DNA from: Candidatus Poseidoniia archaeon
GTDB lineage: Archaea > Thermoplasmatota > Poseidoniia > MGIII > CG-Epi1
Assembly: GCA_030748895.1 (NCBI GenBank)
Contig: JASMLC010000008.1
Coordinates: forward strand, 6,453 to 70,452
Reading direction: 5' to 3'
Length of the DNA: 64,000 nt
Part shown: positions 7,424 to 16,242 of the stretch, one piece after another
How the letters are laid out: each line of letters opens with the position of its first letter
Numbering within the stretch: the first letter of the stretch is position 1
Translations under genes and position numbers: made by a program
Notes under the pieces: model-generated
Database searches by the model: none
What the model was told of the DNA's origin: nothing
What the model saw: only the letters and a program-made list of their open reading frames with translations

Positions 7424-9240
7424 TGTGCGGCATCGTCGGCTACGCCGGGAGCGGCGACGCGCCGCAAATCCTGATTGAGGCGCTGAAGCAGCTCGAATAC
7501 CGCGGCTACGACTCGGCCGGCATCGCGGTGCAGGAAAACGGGGGGCTTGCCGTCCACAAGAAACAGGGGCGCATCGCGGTAATGGAGGAAACGCTGCCCA
7601 AGCTGGCGGCAACGGTCGGCATCGGCCACACCCGCTGGGCAACCCACGGCGAGCCGTCCGACGCCAACGCGCACCCGCATCTCGACGCCAGTGGCGACAT
7701 CGCCGTCATCCACAACGGGACGCTCGAGAACTACGCCGACCTGCGCTCCAGCATGGAGGCGACCGGCATCGAGTTCAGCTCCGGGACCGATACAGAGGTG
7801 CTGCCGCACCTTATTGCGCGCCATTACAACGGCGACCTGCTCACGGCCGTGCGGGCGGCGCTTGGAGAGGTAACCGGCGCGTACGCGATTGCGGTGCTGC
7901 ACGCGGCGCACCCCGGCGAAATCGTCGCGGCGCGCAACGAGTCGCCGCTGGTGGTCGGCTTCGGCGAAGGGGAGAATTTCCTGGCCAGCGACGCGCCGGC
8001 GATTGTGAAATACACGCAGCGCGTCGCGTATGTTCGCAACGGCGAACTGGTGCGGCTGACAGCCGACAGCGTTGATATCAGCGACATGGCGGGCACCACG
8101 CGCGAGCCCGAAATCGAGGAGCTGGAGTGGGCGGTCGAGGATGCCGAACAGGGGGGCTACGCGCACTTTATGCTCAAGGAAATCTTCGAGCAGCCCCGCG
8201 CATTGCAGGAATCGCTGCTGCCGTCGCTCGCCGAGGCGATTGTCGACGGACTCGACCTGAACTGGCGCATCGGCTCGATTTCAATCGTGGCGTGCGGCAC
8301 TTCGTTCCACGCCGGACTGGTCGGCAAATACGTCATCGAGCAGCTGACTGCTATCCCGGTCAACGTCTACCACGCTTCCGAATTCCGCTATTCACCGCCG
8401 GTGCAGAACGTCGGCGGAATGCTCTCGGCGCGGCCGCTGGTGATGCTGATTTCACAGAGTGGGGAGACGGCCGACACGCTCGCCGCCGCCCGCGTGGCGC
8501 GGCAGCAGGGGTCGCACACGGTCGCCATCTGCAACGTTGGCGGCAGCAGTCTGGCGCGCGAAGTTGACGGTATCCTGCTGACGCGCGCCGGCCCGGAGAT
8601 TGGCGTCGCGGCGACGAAAACTTTCATGGTACAGATGCAGGCGCTCTACATGCTGGCGGTGCATCTCGCCTATTCTCGCAAGAGCATGGACCTGCCGCAG
8701 CTACGGCGCTGGGAGCAGGAGCTGCGGCGGCTGCCACACTATGTGGGTCAGGTGCTCGAGCGCCGCTCCGCCATCAGCAAGCTGGCGGGGACGCTCCAGT
8801 CGGCCAGTTCCATCTTCTTCATCGGCCGCAACCTGAGCTATCCCATCGCGCTGGAGGGGGCGTTGAAGCTGAAAGAGATTTCGTATCTCCACGCTGAAGG
8901 ATACCCGGCCGGCGAGCTGAAGCACGGGCCGCTGGCGCTGCTATCGCCAGAGACGCCGGTCGTCGCCATCATGAACTCCGACCACACCCACGCCAAGCTG
9001 GTCTCCAATATCGAGGAAGTGGCGGCGCGCAAGGCGCCGCTGCTGCTGGTCGCGCAGGAGGGCGACGCGGATACGCAGCGGCTTGCGGAGAATATTATCA
9101 CGGTCCCGGCGACCGACCCCGTATTGCTGCCGTTCACTGCCGGGGTTGCGCTGCAGCTGCTCGCTTACCACGTTGCCGACGCGCTGGGATGCGAAATCGA
9201 CAAGCCGCGCAACCTTGCCAAGTCGGTAACTGTCGAGTAA
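7423..9240 (+). CDS. glmS: Glutamine-fructose-6-phosphate aminotransferase
   Basis: This 605-residue enzyme makes glucosamine-6-phosphate from fructose-6-P and glutamine. The start MCGIVGYAG exposes the catalytic Cys2 after Met removal. The glutaminase domain also shows HTRWATHG and a glutamine-site GTDTEV. Two SIS domains follow, with [17 protein letters not shown] and, near the C-terminus, the [15 protein letters not shown] segment. The gene ends with [13 protein letters not shown], the classical GlmS tail. Its ATG overlaps the upstream stop and is preceded by GGAGG. The in-frame extension upstream of 7423 is a shadow of the GlmU-like gene. Confidence 0.96.
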   Translation: MCGIVGYAGSGDAPQILIEALKQLEYRGYDSAGIAVQENGGLAVHKKQGRIAVMEETLPKLAATVGIGHTRWATHGEPSDANAHPHLDASGDIAVIHNGTLENYADLRSSMEATGIEFSSGTDTEVLPHLIARHYNGDLLTAVRAALGEVTGAYAIAVLHAAHPGEIVAARNESPLVVGFGEGENFLASDAPAIVKYTQRVAYVRNGELVRLTADSVDISDMAGTTREPEIEELEWAVEDAEQGGYAHFMLKEIFEQPRALQESLLPSLAEAIVDGLDLNWRIGSISIVACGTSFHAGLVGKYVIEQLTAIPVNVYHASEFRYSPPVQNVGGMLSARPLVMLISQSGETADTLAAARVARQQGSHTVAICNVGGSSLAREVDGILLTRAGPEIGVAATKTFMVQMQALYMLAVHLAYSRKSMDLPQLRRWEQELRRLPHYVGQVLERRSAISKLAGTLQSASSIFFIGRNLSYPIALEGALKLKEISYLHAEGYPAGELKHGPLALLSPETPVVAIMNSDHTHAKLVSNIEEVAARKAPLLLVAQEGDADTQRLAENIITVPATDPVLLPFTAGVALQLLAYHVADALGCEIDKPRNLAKSVTVE

Positions 9241-9251
9241 GGCGCGCGCGT

Positions 9252-12200
9252 TCAGCGCCACCTTTTCCGGCGCGCGACGACCGCCAGTGCCGCAACTCCC
9301 ACTAGTAGCGGCAGCGCCGGCAGCCCCTGCCCGGAATCGCCGCCGCCCGGCGCGGGCGGCGGCGGCGGCGCGGAGCCGTTGGCGAGCGCCCAGTCGTCCC
9401 AGAAGAGGATGGAGTAATAGCTCGCGACCGCAGTCGAGTCGAGGATGAGGCCGATTTCGCGATTCCAGGCGCCGCCCCCGACGCCCCAGTTGATGCTCCC
9501 CACCAGCGTCCAGCGGTCGTCGACGACCAGCGCCTTGTTGTGGATGCGAGTGAATTCGTCGCCGCGGTAGTAGCGCACCGCGACGCCCGCTTCCTGCAAG
9601 GCGAGGAATCCCTGCCGGTTGTTGTCGGCGACTTCCTGCTTAGTGCCATCGAGCATTACCGTCACCGCGACGCCACGTTCGTGGGCGGCGAGCAGCGCTT
9701 CGAGGTAGGGGCTCTCGCCGGTCGACCACCATGTTGTCAGGTGGTGCTGCTGGACCAGGATGCGGCTCTCTGCACGCGTCAGCAGCCCCATGACTGTGGA
9801 GTTGTGCAGTGTGTTGTCGGGGCCGGCCACCAGCTGCACTTCGAAGAGCTGCTCCAGCTCGAGCGGCGGGCGCGGCGCGACCGCCGCTTCGCGGATGTAC
9901 GGCTCGACCGGCGTGAAATCGGCTGGCGCGGTGGCGGTGTCGAAGGCAACGACGTCGCCCCATGCAGTGTCGAAATCGGTTTCGAAAATCGCGGTAAGCG
10001 ACGACGCGAGGCTGTCGGATTCGACGACGACGCCCCAGCCGCGGTTGCCGCTGCCTTCGGTGGGGATGCCGGTCGAGCCCCAGTTCTCCGACATTACCGC
10101 CGTATAGCGACCGTCGACGACAAGATACTTGGCGTGGATGTAGGGGTAGCGCGTCGGCTCGTCGCCGACGCGCAACATCAGCCGCACGTCGACGCCGCCC
10201 GCGACCAGTTGCGCAGCGTGGTAACGGTAATGACTGGCAAAGCCGGCGACCGGCGAGCCTTCCAGCAGCACTCGCACCTGCACACCGCGGTCGCGCGCAG
10301 CGAGCAGCTCGTCGACCAGCGCGGTGTGGTTCAGGTAATAGAGGCTCAGGTCGATGCTGCTCTCGGCGTCCTGTAAAAGGTCGCGCAGCACGTCGAAGGT
10401 CGAATCGGGCGACGCGAAGGCGGTAATCGCCCGCGCAGCGTGCAGACTGCTCGCGAAGTCGCTCTGCCCCGGGCGCAGCTGGCGGTAGCTGGCCCAGTCG
10501 GCGGCGCTGTCGGTGTCGCGGTAGCCCGCGCCGGAAGCGTTGTTGCGGTGCAGGTAGCGCCCTTCGCCCGGCAGCTCCGCCGTGGCGCCGCTCCATCCCG
10601 CCGGCAAGGCGGTGTCGCCCCCTGTTATTTCGCCCCACGCCACCGCGTCAGCGAGCACGCCGCGCCGGTCGCGCAGCTCGACGATATCGCCGAGGTTGCG
10701 CAGGTAAAACGGACTGCCTTCGAGCGCCGGGACTCCGCTGCCGTCAGGGAGCATCTGGAAGTCGGGCCACGCGTGGTGCGAGGCGAAGAAGGCGGTCGCG
10801 TTTTGCGCCAGCACCAGCCGCTCGCCCGCAGCGAGCAGCGTGCCCCGCGGCAGGCAGAGCTGGTCGCCCGCGTCGCCCAGCAACCAGCCGCCGACGTCCT
10901 GCGCCGGGCCGGTGTTGAAAATCGAAATCGCTTCGTCAGCTTCACCGGTCAGCCACGGGTCAAACCAGACCCACTCCAGCAGCACGCCGTGGCCGCCGCT
11001 CGCGGGCGGCGTGTGCCCTAGGTCGAGCCGCGCCGTCGCGCCGGCCGCGACGCTGACCGGCAGCCATTCGCCGGTCGGCAGCCGCACAGTGTAATCGCCG
11101 GGCGGGGCCGCCAGCCGGTAGCGCCCCCAGTCGCAGCCGGCGCCCCATGAACCCGGTTGCGACAGGTTGGCGGCGACGAGCCCGCTGGTGTTGCGCAGCT
11201 CGACTCGCAGCACAGAGTGGGGGGCGCTGCTGTTGCCAACGTAGCCGACGACGCTGCCCCACGCGGGCGGAATGGCGAAAGCGGTAGTTTTCAGCTCGAT
11301 GAAATCCGCAGTATCGGCAGCGTTGCGCACCTTGATTTTCAGGTAGCTGCCGGCCGGCAGCTCCGAGTCGAGCCGTAGCCAGAGCGTGCCTTCCCAGCCG
11401 AGGCTACCGTTCAGCGCCAGCGGCTGGTAGCTGTTGCGCCATTCGCTGCCGTCCCACGGCTGCGAGCGCATCGAGCCGTTGCCGTAGAACCACGCCATGA
11501 TTTCGTAGTCGGTGCCGGGAACGCCCTGAAAGCGCACCTTGAGCGGCAGCAGCGTCCCCGCCCCGCCGGCAATCGCCTGCGGCAGTTCGAGCAGCTCGAG
11601 CGCCGCTTCGGGCAACGGCTCGCCCAGCTCGAACAACGTCGTCTCGCCCGCGACGATTTCGACCTGCTGTTCCAGCACGCCCGCCACCACCAGCCGGTAG
11701 CTCCCGGGCGGTGCCGCCAGCGTCAGGTTGCCGGCGTCGCCCACCGCGGGCCACGGCAGCGGCAACGTCAGCGTCCGCGCCACCAGCGTCGCGTCGTCCC
11801 ACAGGCTCGCCTGTCGGGAACCGTTAGCGGGGCCAAGCGCGCCGGCGAGCCAGCCCCACTCGCTCGCGAGCGGCAGGGCCGTGCTGGCGTTCGCCACCAG
11901 CTCCCCGGAATCGTATGCGGCGGCCGCCAGCTGCAGGTCGCCTGACAGGGCTTCCGTGAGCCGCAGCCAGATGGCTTCGCGCCAGGTGCCGTTGCCGTCG
12001 AGCGTCGCGTCGAGCGCGTCAGCCCAGTCGCTGCCGTTCCAGAGCTGTGAGCGTGAAGCGTTGGATTCCCGCAAGGCGATTTCCAGCCGCAGCTCCGCGC
12101 CGGCATCGCCGTGAAGGCGAAGCTCGACCGGGAAGAGCGTCCCCGTTTCCGGCACGATTTGCACGGGACGCTCGAGCAGCGACAGCGTCAGCCCGGCATC

Positions 12201-12884
12201 GTAGCCGAGCGTCGTCTCGGTGGTTTGCCCGTTCACGACGGTGACCGTCCGCTCGGCACTGCCGTCGGCCATGCGCAGCGTGTAGTCGCCTGCCGGGGCT
12301 GCGAGCCGGAAAAAGCCGGCATCGCCCTGCGACTGCCACGGCTGCGCCTCGGTCAGGTTGCCGGCCGCGAGCGTCCCGGAAGCGCGGAGCTCGACGTGCG
12401 CGTCCTCCCACGCACTGTCGCCGTCGCCGGCGTAGCCCTGCACCCAGCCGAAGCTGGCGGCGACGGGGATGTCATCGACGCGGTCCTCGCCGTAATCGCT
12501 GGTGGTGTTGGTGTCGCGCACCTTCGCCTTGAGGTAGCTGCCGGCCGGCAGCTCCTCCTTGAGGCGCAGCCAGATAATACCGCTCCACTCGCCGTTGCCG
12601 TCGAGGAAAATCGCGAAATAGTTGACCCGGAACCAGCCCTCGCCATCCCACCCCTCCGAAGGCCAGCTGGCGGAGCCGGAGTGGTAGAACCACGCTGCCA
12701 CCTCGTAGTTGCGGCCGAACTCGCCCGCGACCGAGACGGCTACCGGGATTATGGTCCCGGCAGCGCCGGCGACCGGCGCCGGGTATTCACTAATCTCGAT
12801 GGTCGGGTCAGCCCGCGCCCCCGCACCGGGCGGCTGCCACGGCAGCAGCAACAGGACGAGCAGCAGGGCCAGCACACGGCGCAC
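9252..12884 (-). CDS. Secreted phospholipase D-like protein with lamin-tail domain and triple N-terminal repeat
   Basis: This 1210-residue exported protein has a signal peptide (about 1-26) and three related beta-rich repeats of about 190 residues, each containing an IWLRL/LWLRL stretch and often LPAGSYLKxKV. A lamin-tail (LTD) domain lies near 635-760, followed by two PLD catalytic blocks: HAKYLVVD near 917 and HNKALVVD near 1113, both complete HxKxxxxD motifs followed by SENWG and SINWG. The C-terminus is a Gly/Pro-rich linker, a hydrophobic span (LPALPLLVGVAALAVV) and a basic tail, like archaeosortase-type anchors. Likely substrates are phospholipids or extracellular nucleic acid. LTD-PLD fusions are often extracellular nucleases. 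Start GTG 12884 gives the signal peptide. Confidence 0.8.
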   Translation of the reverse strand: MRRVLALLLVLLLLPWQPPGAGARADPTIEISEYPAPVAGAAGTIIPVAVSVAGEFGRNYEVAAWFYHSGSASWPSEGWDGEGWFRVNYFAIFLDGNGEWSGIIWLRLKEELPAGSYLKAKVRDTNTTSDYGEDRVDDIPVAASFGWVQGYAGDGDSAWEDAHVELRASGTLAAGNLTEAQPWQSQGDAGFFRLAAPAGDYTLRMADGSAERTVTVVNGQTTETTLGYDAGLTLSLLERPVQIVPETGTLFPVELRLHGDAGAELRLEIALRESNASRSQLWNGSDWADALDATLDGNGTWREAIWLRLTEALSGDLQLAAAAYDSGELVANASTALPLASEWGWLAGALGPANGSRQASLWDDATLVARTLTLPLPWPAVGDAGNLTLAAPPGSYRLVVAGVLEQQVEIVAGETTLFELGEPLPEAALELLELPQAIAGGAGTLLPLKVRFQGVPGTDYEIMAWFYGNGSMRSQPWDGSEWRNSYQPLALNGSLGWEGTLWLRLDSELPAGSYLKIKVRNAADTADFIELKTTAFAIPPAWGSVVGYVGNSSAPHSVLRVELRNTSGLVAANLSQPGSWGAGCDWGRYRLAAPPGDYTVRLPTGEWLPVSVAAGATARLDLGHTPPASGGHGVLLEWVWFDPWLTGEADEAISIFNTGPAQDVGGWLLGDAGDQLCLPRGTLLAAGERLVLAQNATAFFASHHAWPDFQMLPDGSGVPALEGSPFYLRNLGDIVELRDRRGVLADAVAWGEITGGDTALPAGWSGATAELPGEGRYLHRNNASGAGYRDTDSAADWASYRQLRPGQSDFASSLHAARAITAFASPDSTFDVLRDLLQDAESSIDLSLYYLNHTALVDELLAARDRGVQVRVLLEGSPVAGFASHYRYHAAQLVAGGVDVRLMLRVGDEPTRYPYIHAKYLVVDGRYTAVMSENWGSTGIPTEGSGNRGWGVVVESDSLASSLTAIFETDFDTAWGDVVAFDTATAPADFTPVEPYIREAAVAPRPPLELEQLFEVQLVAGPDNTLHNSTVMGLLTRAESRILVQQHHLTTWWSTGESPYLEALLAAHERGVAVTVMLDGTKQEVADNNRQGFLALQEAGVAVRYYRGDEFTRIHNKALVVDDRWTLVGSINWGVGGGAWNREIGLILDSTAVASYYSILFWDDWALANGSAPPPPPAPGGGDSGQGLPALPLLVGVAALAVVARRKRWR

Positions 12885-12900
12885 GCCCCCGAATATGCGC

Positions 12901-12910
12901 GCTAATTAAC
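12901..12910 (-). promoter_or_regulatory. TATA-like promoter for the PLD-like gene
   Basis: On the minus strand GTTAATTAGC lies 17-26 nt upstream of GTG 12884, within a GC-rich spacer after rpl40e. Confidence 0.4.
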
Positions 12911-12942
12911 TGGTCGCCCGCCGCACCGAGCAGGGCACCGGC

Positions 12943-13092
12943 CTACTTCCCGCGCGACTCTCGTGCCTTGGACCGCAGGTCACTCGAGTTGCACTTGCGA
13001 CAGCGAACCGCCTTGGTAGCATTGCGAGCGTTGCACTTCATACAGATTTTCTTGTTGAAAAGGCGTGCCTCTGCTTCCGGAAACCGGGCCAT
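12943..13092 (-). CDS. rpl40e: 50S ribosomal protein L40e
   Basis: This 49-residue zinc-ribbon ribosomal protein begins [20 protein letters not shown]. It has two CxxC pairs, C17/C20 and C31/C34, spaced as in archaeal L40e, and a basic tail ending SKARESRGK. It was found by reading the minus strand directly because it is very short. A TATA-like CTTTTATC 21-28 nt upstream supports the ATG at 13092. It stands between the secreted PLD-like gene and a divergent membrane protein gene. Confidence 0.93.
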   Translation of the reverse strand: MARFPEAEARLFNKKICMKCNARNATKAVRCRKCNSSDLRSKARESRGK

Positions 13093-13112
13093 GCCGCGCC
13101 GTAGCAGAGGGG

Positions 13113-13120
13113 GATAAAAG
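13113..13120 (-). promoter_or_regulatory. TATA-like promoter for rpl40e
   Basis: GATAAAAG on the plus strand reads CTTTTATC towards rpl40e and is centred about 24 nt upstream of its ATG. Confidence 0.5.
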
Positions 13121-13141
13121 CGGTTTCGCCGAACACCAACT

Positions 13142-13150
13142 GTTTAAAAC
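13142..13150 (+). promoter_or_regulatory. TATA-like promoter for the 13171 gene
   Basis: GTTTAAAAC lies 21-29 nt upstream of the GTG at 13171 in the divergent spacer shared with rpl40e. Confidence 0.5.
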
Positions 13151-13170
13151 CACGCCGACACGGTCGCGCC

Positions 13171-14565
13171 GTGCGGGCAATCACGAGCCTTCTGCTGCTG
13201 GCGCTGGCGCTGGCGCCGGCAGCCGGTGCCGCAGGCGACACAACACTGGAGGCCAGCCTTGAATTCAGCAGCCAGCAACAAGGCGTAATTCAGCTCGAAC
13301 TGGCGTGGCCGGAAGGCCCCTATCCACCAGACGGGCTGGACTGGGAGGGGCTGCGCGAGCAATATCTGGACCCGGAATTCTCCCTCTCGGGCGAGCCAAA
13401 TGCAGAGGCGGTCCTGCGCTACCTGACCGCGCCAATGCCGGGCGGCAACGGCACGACCAGCCTTGCGGCAGCCATCCTCGGCAGCGACGCGGTGGACTCG
13501 GCTAGCGTCAGCGCACTTTCGGCAGAACGGGGAAACCTGCAACTCACGATTCAGTTCCGCCTCGCAGATAACGCAATGCTCCACCCGCTAATGTTTGTCA
13601 GCCAGTTGAATAACGCCAGCGCGCTCGAGGCAGAACTGGCCATTAGCTATCCACCCAATGTAAGGCTGGAAACCAACGAATTCGTGCTGGACCACCTGCG
13701 CACCCCGCTGGGAGGCAGGCTGGGCATCGGCCTGCTGGCGAGCGATACGGCCAGCTACGACCCGGCCGAGGGCGAAATCGTCATCAGCGAGGTACCGCAG
13801 TGGGCTGACGGCCGCGTCATGGCGGTGGCGGTGGTGCTACAGCTGCTGCTGATTGTTGCCATCAGCTACCGCTACGGGAGCAGCCTGCTGCGGCCGCTGC
13901 TCTTCGGAGTGATGGCACTATTCGCCTACCTCTTCGTCTCATTCCCCTTCTCGACCGGGCTCTGCTACGCGATTATCCTGTTCGGGCTGGCGCGGCAGTA
14001 CGTCGGCGCCCTCGCCTCAGAGGAGTTGCGGCGCGACATGGATGGCTTCGTCGACACGCTGCTGACGCGGCCGCGCGGCGTCGCGGCCGCGGCCGGGGGC
14101 GGAGCGGCGCTGGAGGAGCTGCGGACATCGCGGAACCCACTGGCGCGACTGTTCCCGTTCAAGGTCCAGGAACTGTTCCTGATTTACGATGACGGACGGC
14201 TGATTTCGCACGCGACGCTGCACGGGTCGCGGATGGTCGATTCGGAAATAGTCAGCTCGATGCTCACCGCTATCGGCGACTTCATCAAGGATTCGTTTCG
14301 CGCCGATGACAAAGGCAACCTTGAAAACCTCAAATACGGCAACATCAACCTCTACGTCCAGCGACGGGAACCGCTCTACCTCGCGGGAGTCATCTCGGGG
14401 ACCGCGCCCGACGATTTCGGTACGCTGATGAAGGAATACCTCGATGAGCTGTGGGGCGAATATGGCTACGTAATCGGCCGTAGCTGGAACGGTGACACCA
14501 GCAGCCTCGGTGACATACGGGGCGACCTGTCTGAATTCATCCACTACTGGTCCTCATCGCGCTGA
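13171..14565 (+). CDS. Membrane protein with C-terminal roadblock/longin-like module
   Basis: This 464-residue protein has a signal peptide (about 1-22) and a beta-rich extracytoplasmic half of about 190 residues. A cluster of spans follows near 212-282, then a cytoplasmic segment ending in a module of about 130 residues (about 330-460) containing VQELFLIYDDGRLISHATL, VDSEIVSSMLTAIGDFIKD and WNGDTSS. The module is repeated as a separate protein in the next gene. It resembles roadblock/longin-type folds found in archaeal sensory proteins, although I cannot name the family with certainty. Extracellular sensing coupled to a cytoplasmic module is a reasonable inference. The start is GTG 13171, fixed by the signal peptide and TATA spacing. 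Confidence 0.6.
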   Translation: MRAITSLLLLALALAPAAGAAGDTTLEASLEFSSQQQGVIQLELAWPEGPYPPDGLDWEGLREQYLDPEFSLSGEPNAEAVLRYLTAPMPGGNGTTSLAAAILGSDAVDSASVSALSAERGNLQLTIQFRLADNAMLHPLMFVSQLNNASALEAELAISYPPNVRLETNEFVLDHLRTPLGGRLGIGLLASDTASYDPAEGEIVISEVPQWADGRVMAVAVVLQLLLIVAISYRYGSSLLRPLLFGVMALFAYLFVSFPFSTGLCYAIILFGLARQYVGALASEELRRDMDGFVDTLLTRPRGVAAAAGGGAALEELRTSRNPLARLFPFKVQELFLIYDDGRLISHATLHGSRMVDSEIVSSMLTAIGDFIKDSFRADDKGNLENLKYGNINLYVQRREPLYLAGVISGTAPDDFGTLMKEYLDELWGEYGYVIGRSWNGDTSSLGDIRGDLSEFIHYWSSSR

Positions 14566-14572
14566 GTCACCC

Positions 14573-14582
14573 TTTTATATAC
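14573..14582 (+). promoter_or_regulatory. TATA-like promoter for the 14604 gene
   Basis: TTTTATATAC-type A/T island located 22-31 nt upstream of ATG 14604, right after the preceding stop codon. The stand-alone module therefore has its own promoter. Confidence 0.5.
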
Positions 14583-14603
14583 CTGAAACCGTCAGAGCCC
14601 CTG

Positions 14604-15020
14604 ATGGAAGAGGACGAAGACCTCGACTGGCAACTGCAGGAACTGTTCCTGCTGTTCGATGACGGGCGGCTTCTGGCGCACGCATCGCTACAGGAAGACC
14701 AGTCCGTCGACAGCGAAATCGTGGGCTCGATGCTGACTGCTGTCAGCGACTTCGTGGGCGACTCTTTCTCGACGCGCGACGGGGTGCTCGAGCACCTGCG
14801 CGCCAGCGACCTCAACGTAATGCTCCAGCGCTCAAGCCCGCTGATGCTGGCCGGTATCGTTTCCGGCACGCCGCCGGCAGGATTCGGGCAGGAGTTGCAG
14901 GGCGTTGTCAAGGAAATGCGCGAGAGTTACAGTTACCTGGTTGATGAGCAGTGGAATGGAAGCACTTCACTGCTTGACTGTGTCCGGGAGGAGCTGAAAG
15001 CGTTCCTGTGTCGAGACTAA
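14604..15020 (+). CDS. Stand-alone roadblock/longin-like module protein
   Basis: This 138-residue soluble protein is homologous along its whole length to the C-terminal module of the preceding gene. Shared segments are LQELFLLFDDGRLLAHASL, VDSEIVGSMLTAVSDFVGDSF, LAGIVSGTPP and EQWNGSTSLLD. It has no signal peptide or membrane span, so it is presumably cytoplasmic. It may dimerise with the membrane-bound copy, as roadblock and longin folds commonly pair, or the two may act separately. The pair probably arose by duplication. No catalytic residues are evident. Function unknown. Confidence 0.6.
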   Translation: MEEDEDLDWQLQELFLLFDDGRLLAHASLQEDQSVDSEIVGSMLTAVSDFVGDSFSTRDGVLEHLRASDLNVMLQRSSPLMLAGIVSGTPPAGFGQELQGVVKEMRESYSYLVDEQWNGSTSLLDCVREELKAFLCRD

Positions 15021-15074
15021 CTAACCCACCCTTTTCAGCTATGGCATTCCCCTCGGAAGCGTGTCGCGAGGAAA

Positions 15075-15083
15075 CCTTAATTG
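15075..15083 (+). promoter_or_regulatory. A/T island, possible promoter of the CNNM gene
   Basis: CCTTAATTG lies about 59-67 nt before ATG 15142. This is further than usual here and would leave a leader of about 35 nt containing a GAGGGGG Shine-Dalgarno-like run at 15128-15134. Confidence 0.3.
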
Positions 15084-15141
15084 AGTAACCGAATAAGTTT
15101 CGATACCGGCCGCAGGAAATGCCCTGCGAGGGGGCGACAGG

Positions 15142-16242
15142 ATGCTTGAGCTCGGGACGGAACTGGCGTCCGTCTCATGGTCCCAGGTAGCATTCTTCCT
15201 GCTGCTGGCGCTGGGAATCTCGTTCCTCTGCTCGCTGCTCGAGGCAGTGCTGCTATCCGCCAACTGGACCTACATCGAGAAACTGGCCCGGGAAGGGCGC
15301 AGCAGCGGGCCGCTGCTGCGCCGCTTCAAGGAGGAAATCGACGCCCCGCTGGCGGCAATCCTGACACTGAACACCGTCGCGCACACCGTCGGCGCGGCCG
15401 GGGTCGGCGCGCAGTTCTACGAAAGCGGCGGCAACTGGCTGGCGGCAGCCTCGATTATCATGACGCTGCTCATCCTGATATTCTCGGAAATCATCCCGAA
15501 AACCATCGGCGCCACCTACTGGCGGCAGCTGGCGACGCCTTCCGCGCACGCCATCCGCTGGATGGTGTTGCTCACCTGGCCAGCAGTCGTAATCCTGCAG
15601 AAATTTTCGCGCTCAATCTCGACCAACGGCGCACAGCCCGAGATGACGCGCGAGGAAATGATTGCCGTCGCTGAACTGGGCGAGGACCAGGGGACGCTAG
15701 ACAAGGGCGAGACACGCGTTATCCGGAACCTGCTGACGCTCGATAATATCCACGCCGAGGACGTCATGACTCCCAGCACAGTCATGCTCACCTTCCAGCA
15801 GTCGCAAACCGTTGCGCAGGTAGTCGAGGCGCACTCGCCGCTCCCCTTCTCGCGCATCCCGGTCACCGACTCCGGGCTGGACGATGTAGTCGGCTTCGTG
15901 CTGCGCAGCCGGTTGATGGAGGCTTACGGCGGCAACGATAGCGAATCCCCGTTAGGCGACCTGCTCCAGCCGCTGCACAGCGTGGGGCCAGAGGACAGCG
16001 TCTCCGACCTGCTCGACGAGTTCATCGCCCGGCGCGAGCACGCCTTCCTCGTCGTGGATGAATACGGCACCACGCAGGGGCTGATTACGCTCGAAGACGC
16101 TGTGGAAACGCTATTGGGAGTGGAAATCGTCGACGAATCCGACTCGGTCGAGGACATGCGCCAGCTGGCGCGCGAGTTGTGGGAGAAGCGGCAGCGGCGG
16201 CGCGAGGTCAGCCAGTCCGCTGCTGGCCGACCCACTCGCTGA
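15142..16242 (+). CDS. CNNM/CorC-family transporter-like protein (DUF21 plus CBS pair)
   Basis: This 366-residue integral membrane protein belongs to the family associated with Mg2+ or other divalent-cation efflux, formerly called hemolysin-like. The CNNM (DUF21) domain with about four spans occupies residues 1-165 and contains LCSLLEAVLLS, LTLNTVAHTVGAAGVG and FSEIIPKTIGA. Two CBS domains follow (about 190-330): DVMTPSTVMLTF opens the first, and the second ends with VVDEYGTTQGLITLEDAVE. CBS pairs usually bind adenine nucleotides. The CorC_HlyC C-terminal domain is absent, replaced by a short basic tail. Its 3' end overlaps the convergent RND gene by 35 bp. Confidence 0.88.
   Translation: MLELGTELASVSWSQVAFFLLLALGISFLCSLLEAVLLSANWTYIEKLAREGRSSGPLLRRFKEEIDAPLAAILTLNTVAHTVGAAGVGAQFYESGGNWLAAASIIMTLLILIFSEIIPKTIGATYWRQLATPSAHAIRWMVLLTWPAVVILQKFSRSISTNGAQPEMTREEMIAVAELGEDQGTLDKGETRVIRNLLTLDNIHAEDVMTPSTVMLTFQQSQTVAQVVEAHSPLPFSRIPVTDSGLDDVVGFVLRSRLMEAYGGNDSESPLGDLLQPLHSVGPEDSVSDLLDEFIARREHAFLVVDEYGTTQGLITLEDAVETLLGVEIVDESDSVEDMRQLARELWEKRQRRREVSQSAAGRPTR

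Noticed and set aside
13038-13241. Minus-strand open frames over rpl40e (13038-13241 and 12980-13180)
   Set aside because: They are out of frame with the 49-residue L40e, whose two CxxC pairs identify the real gene.
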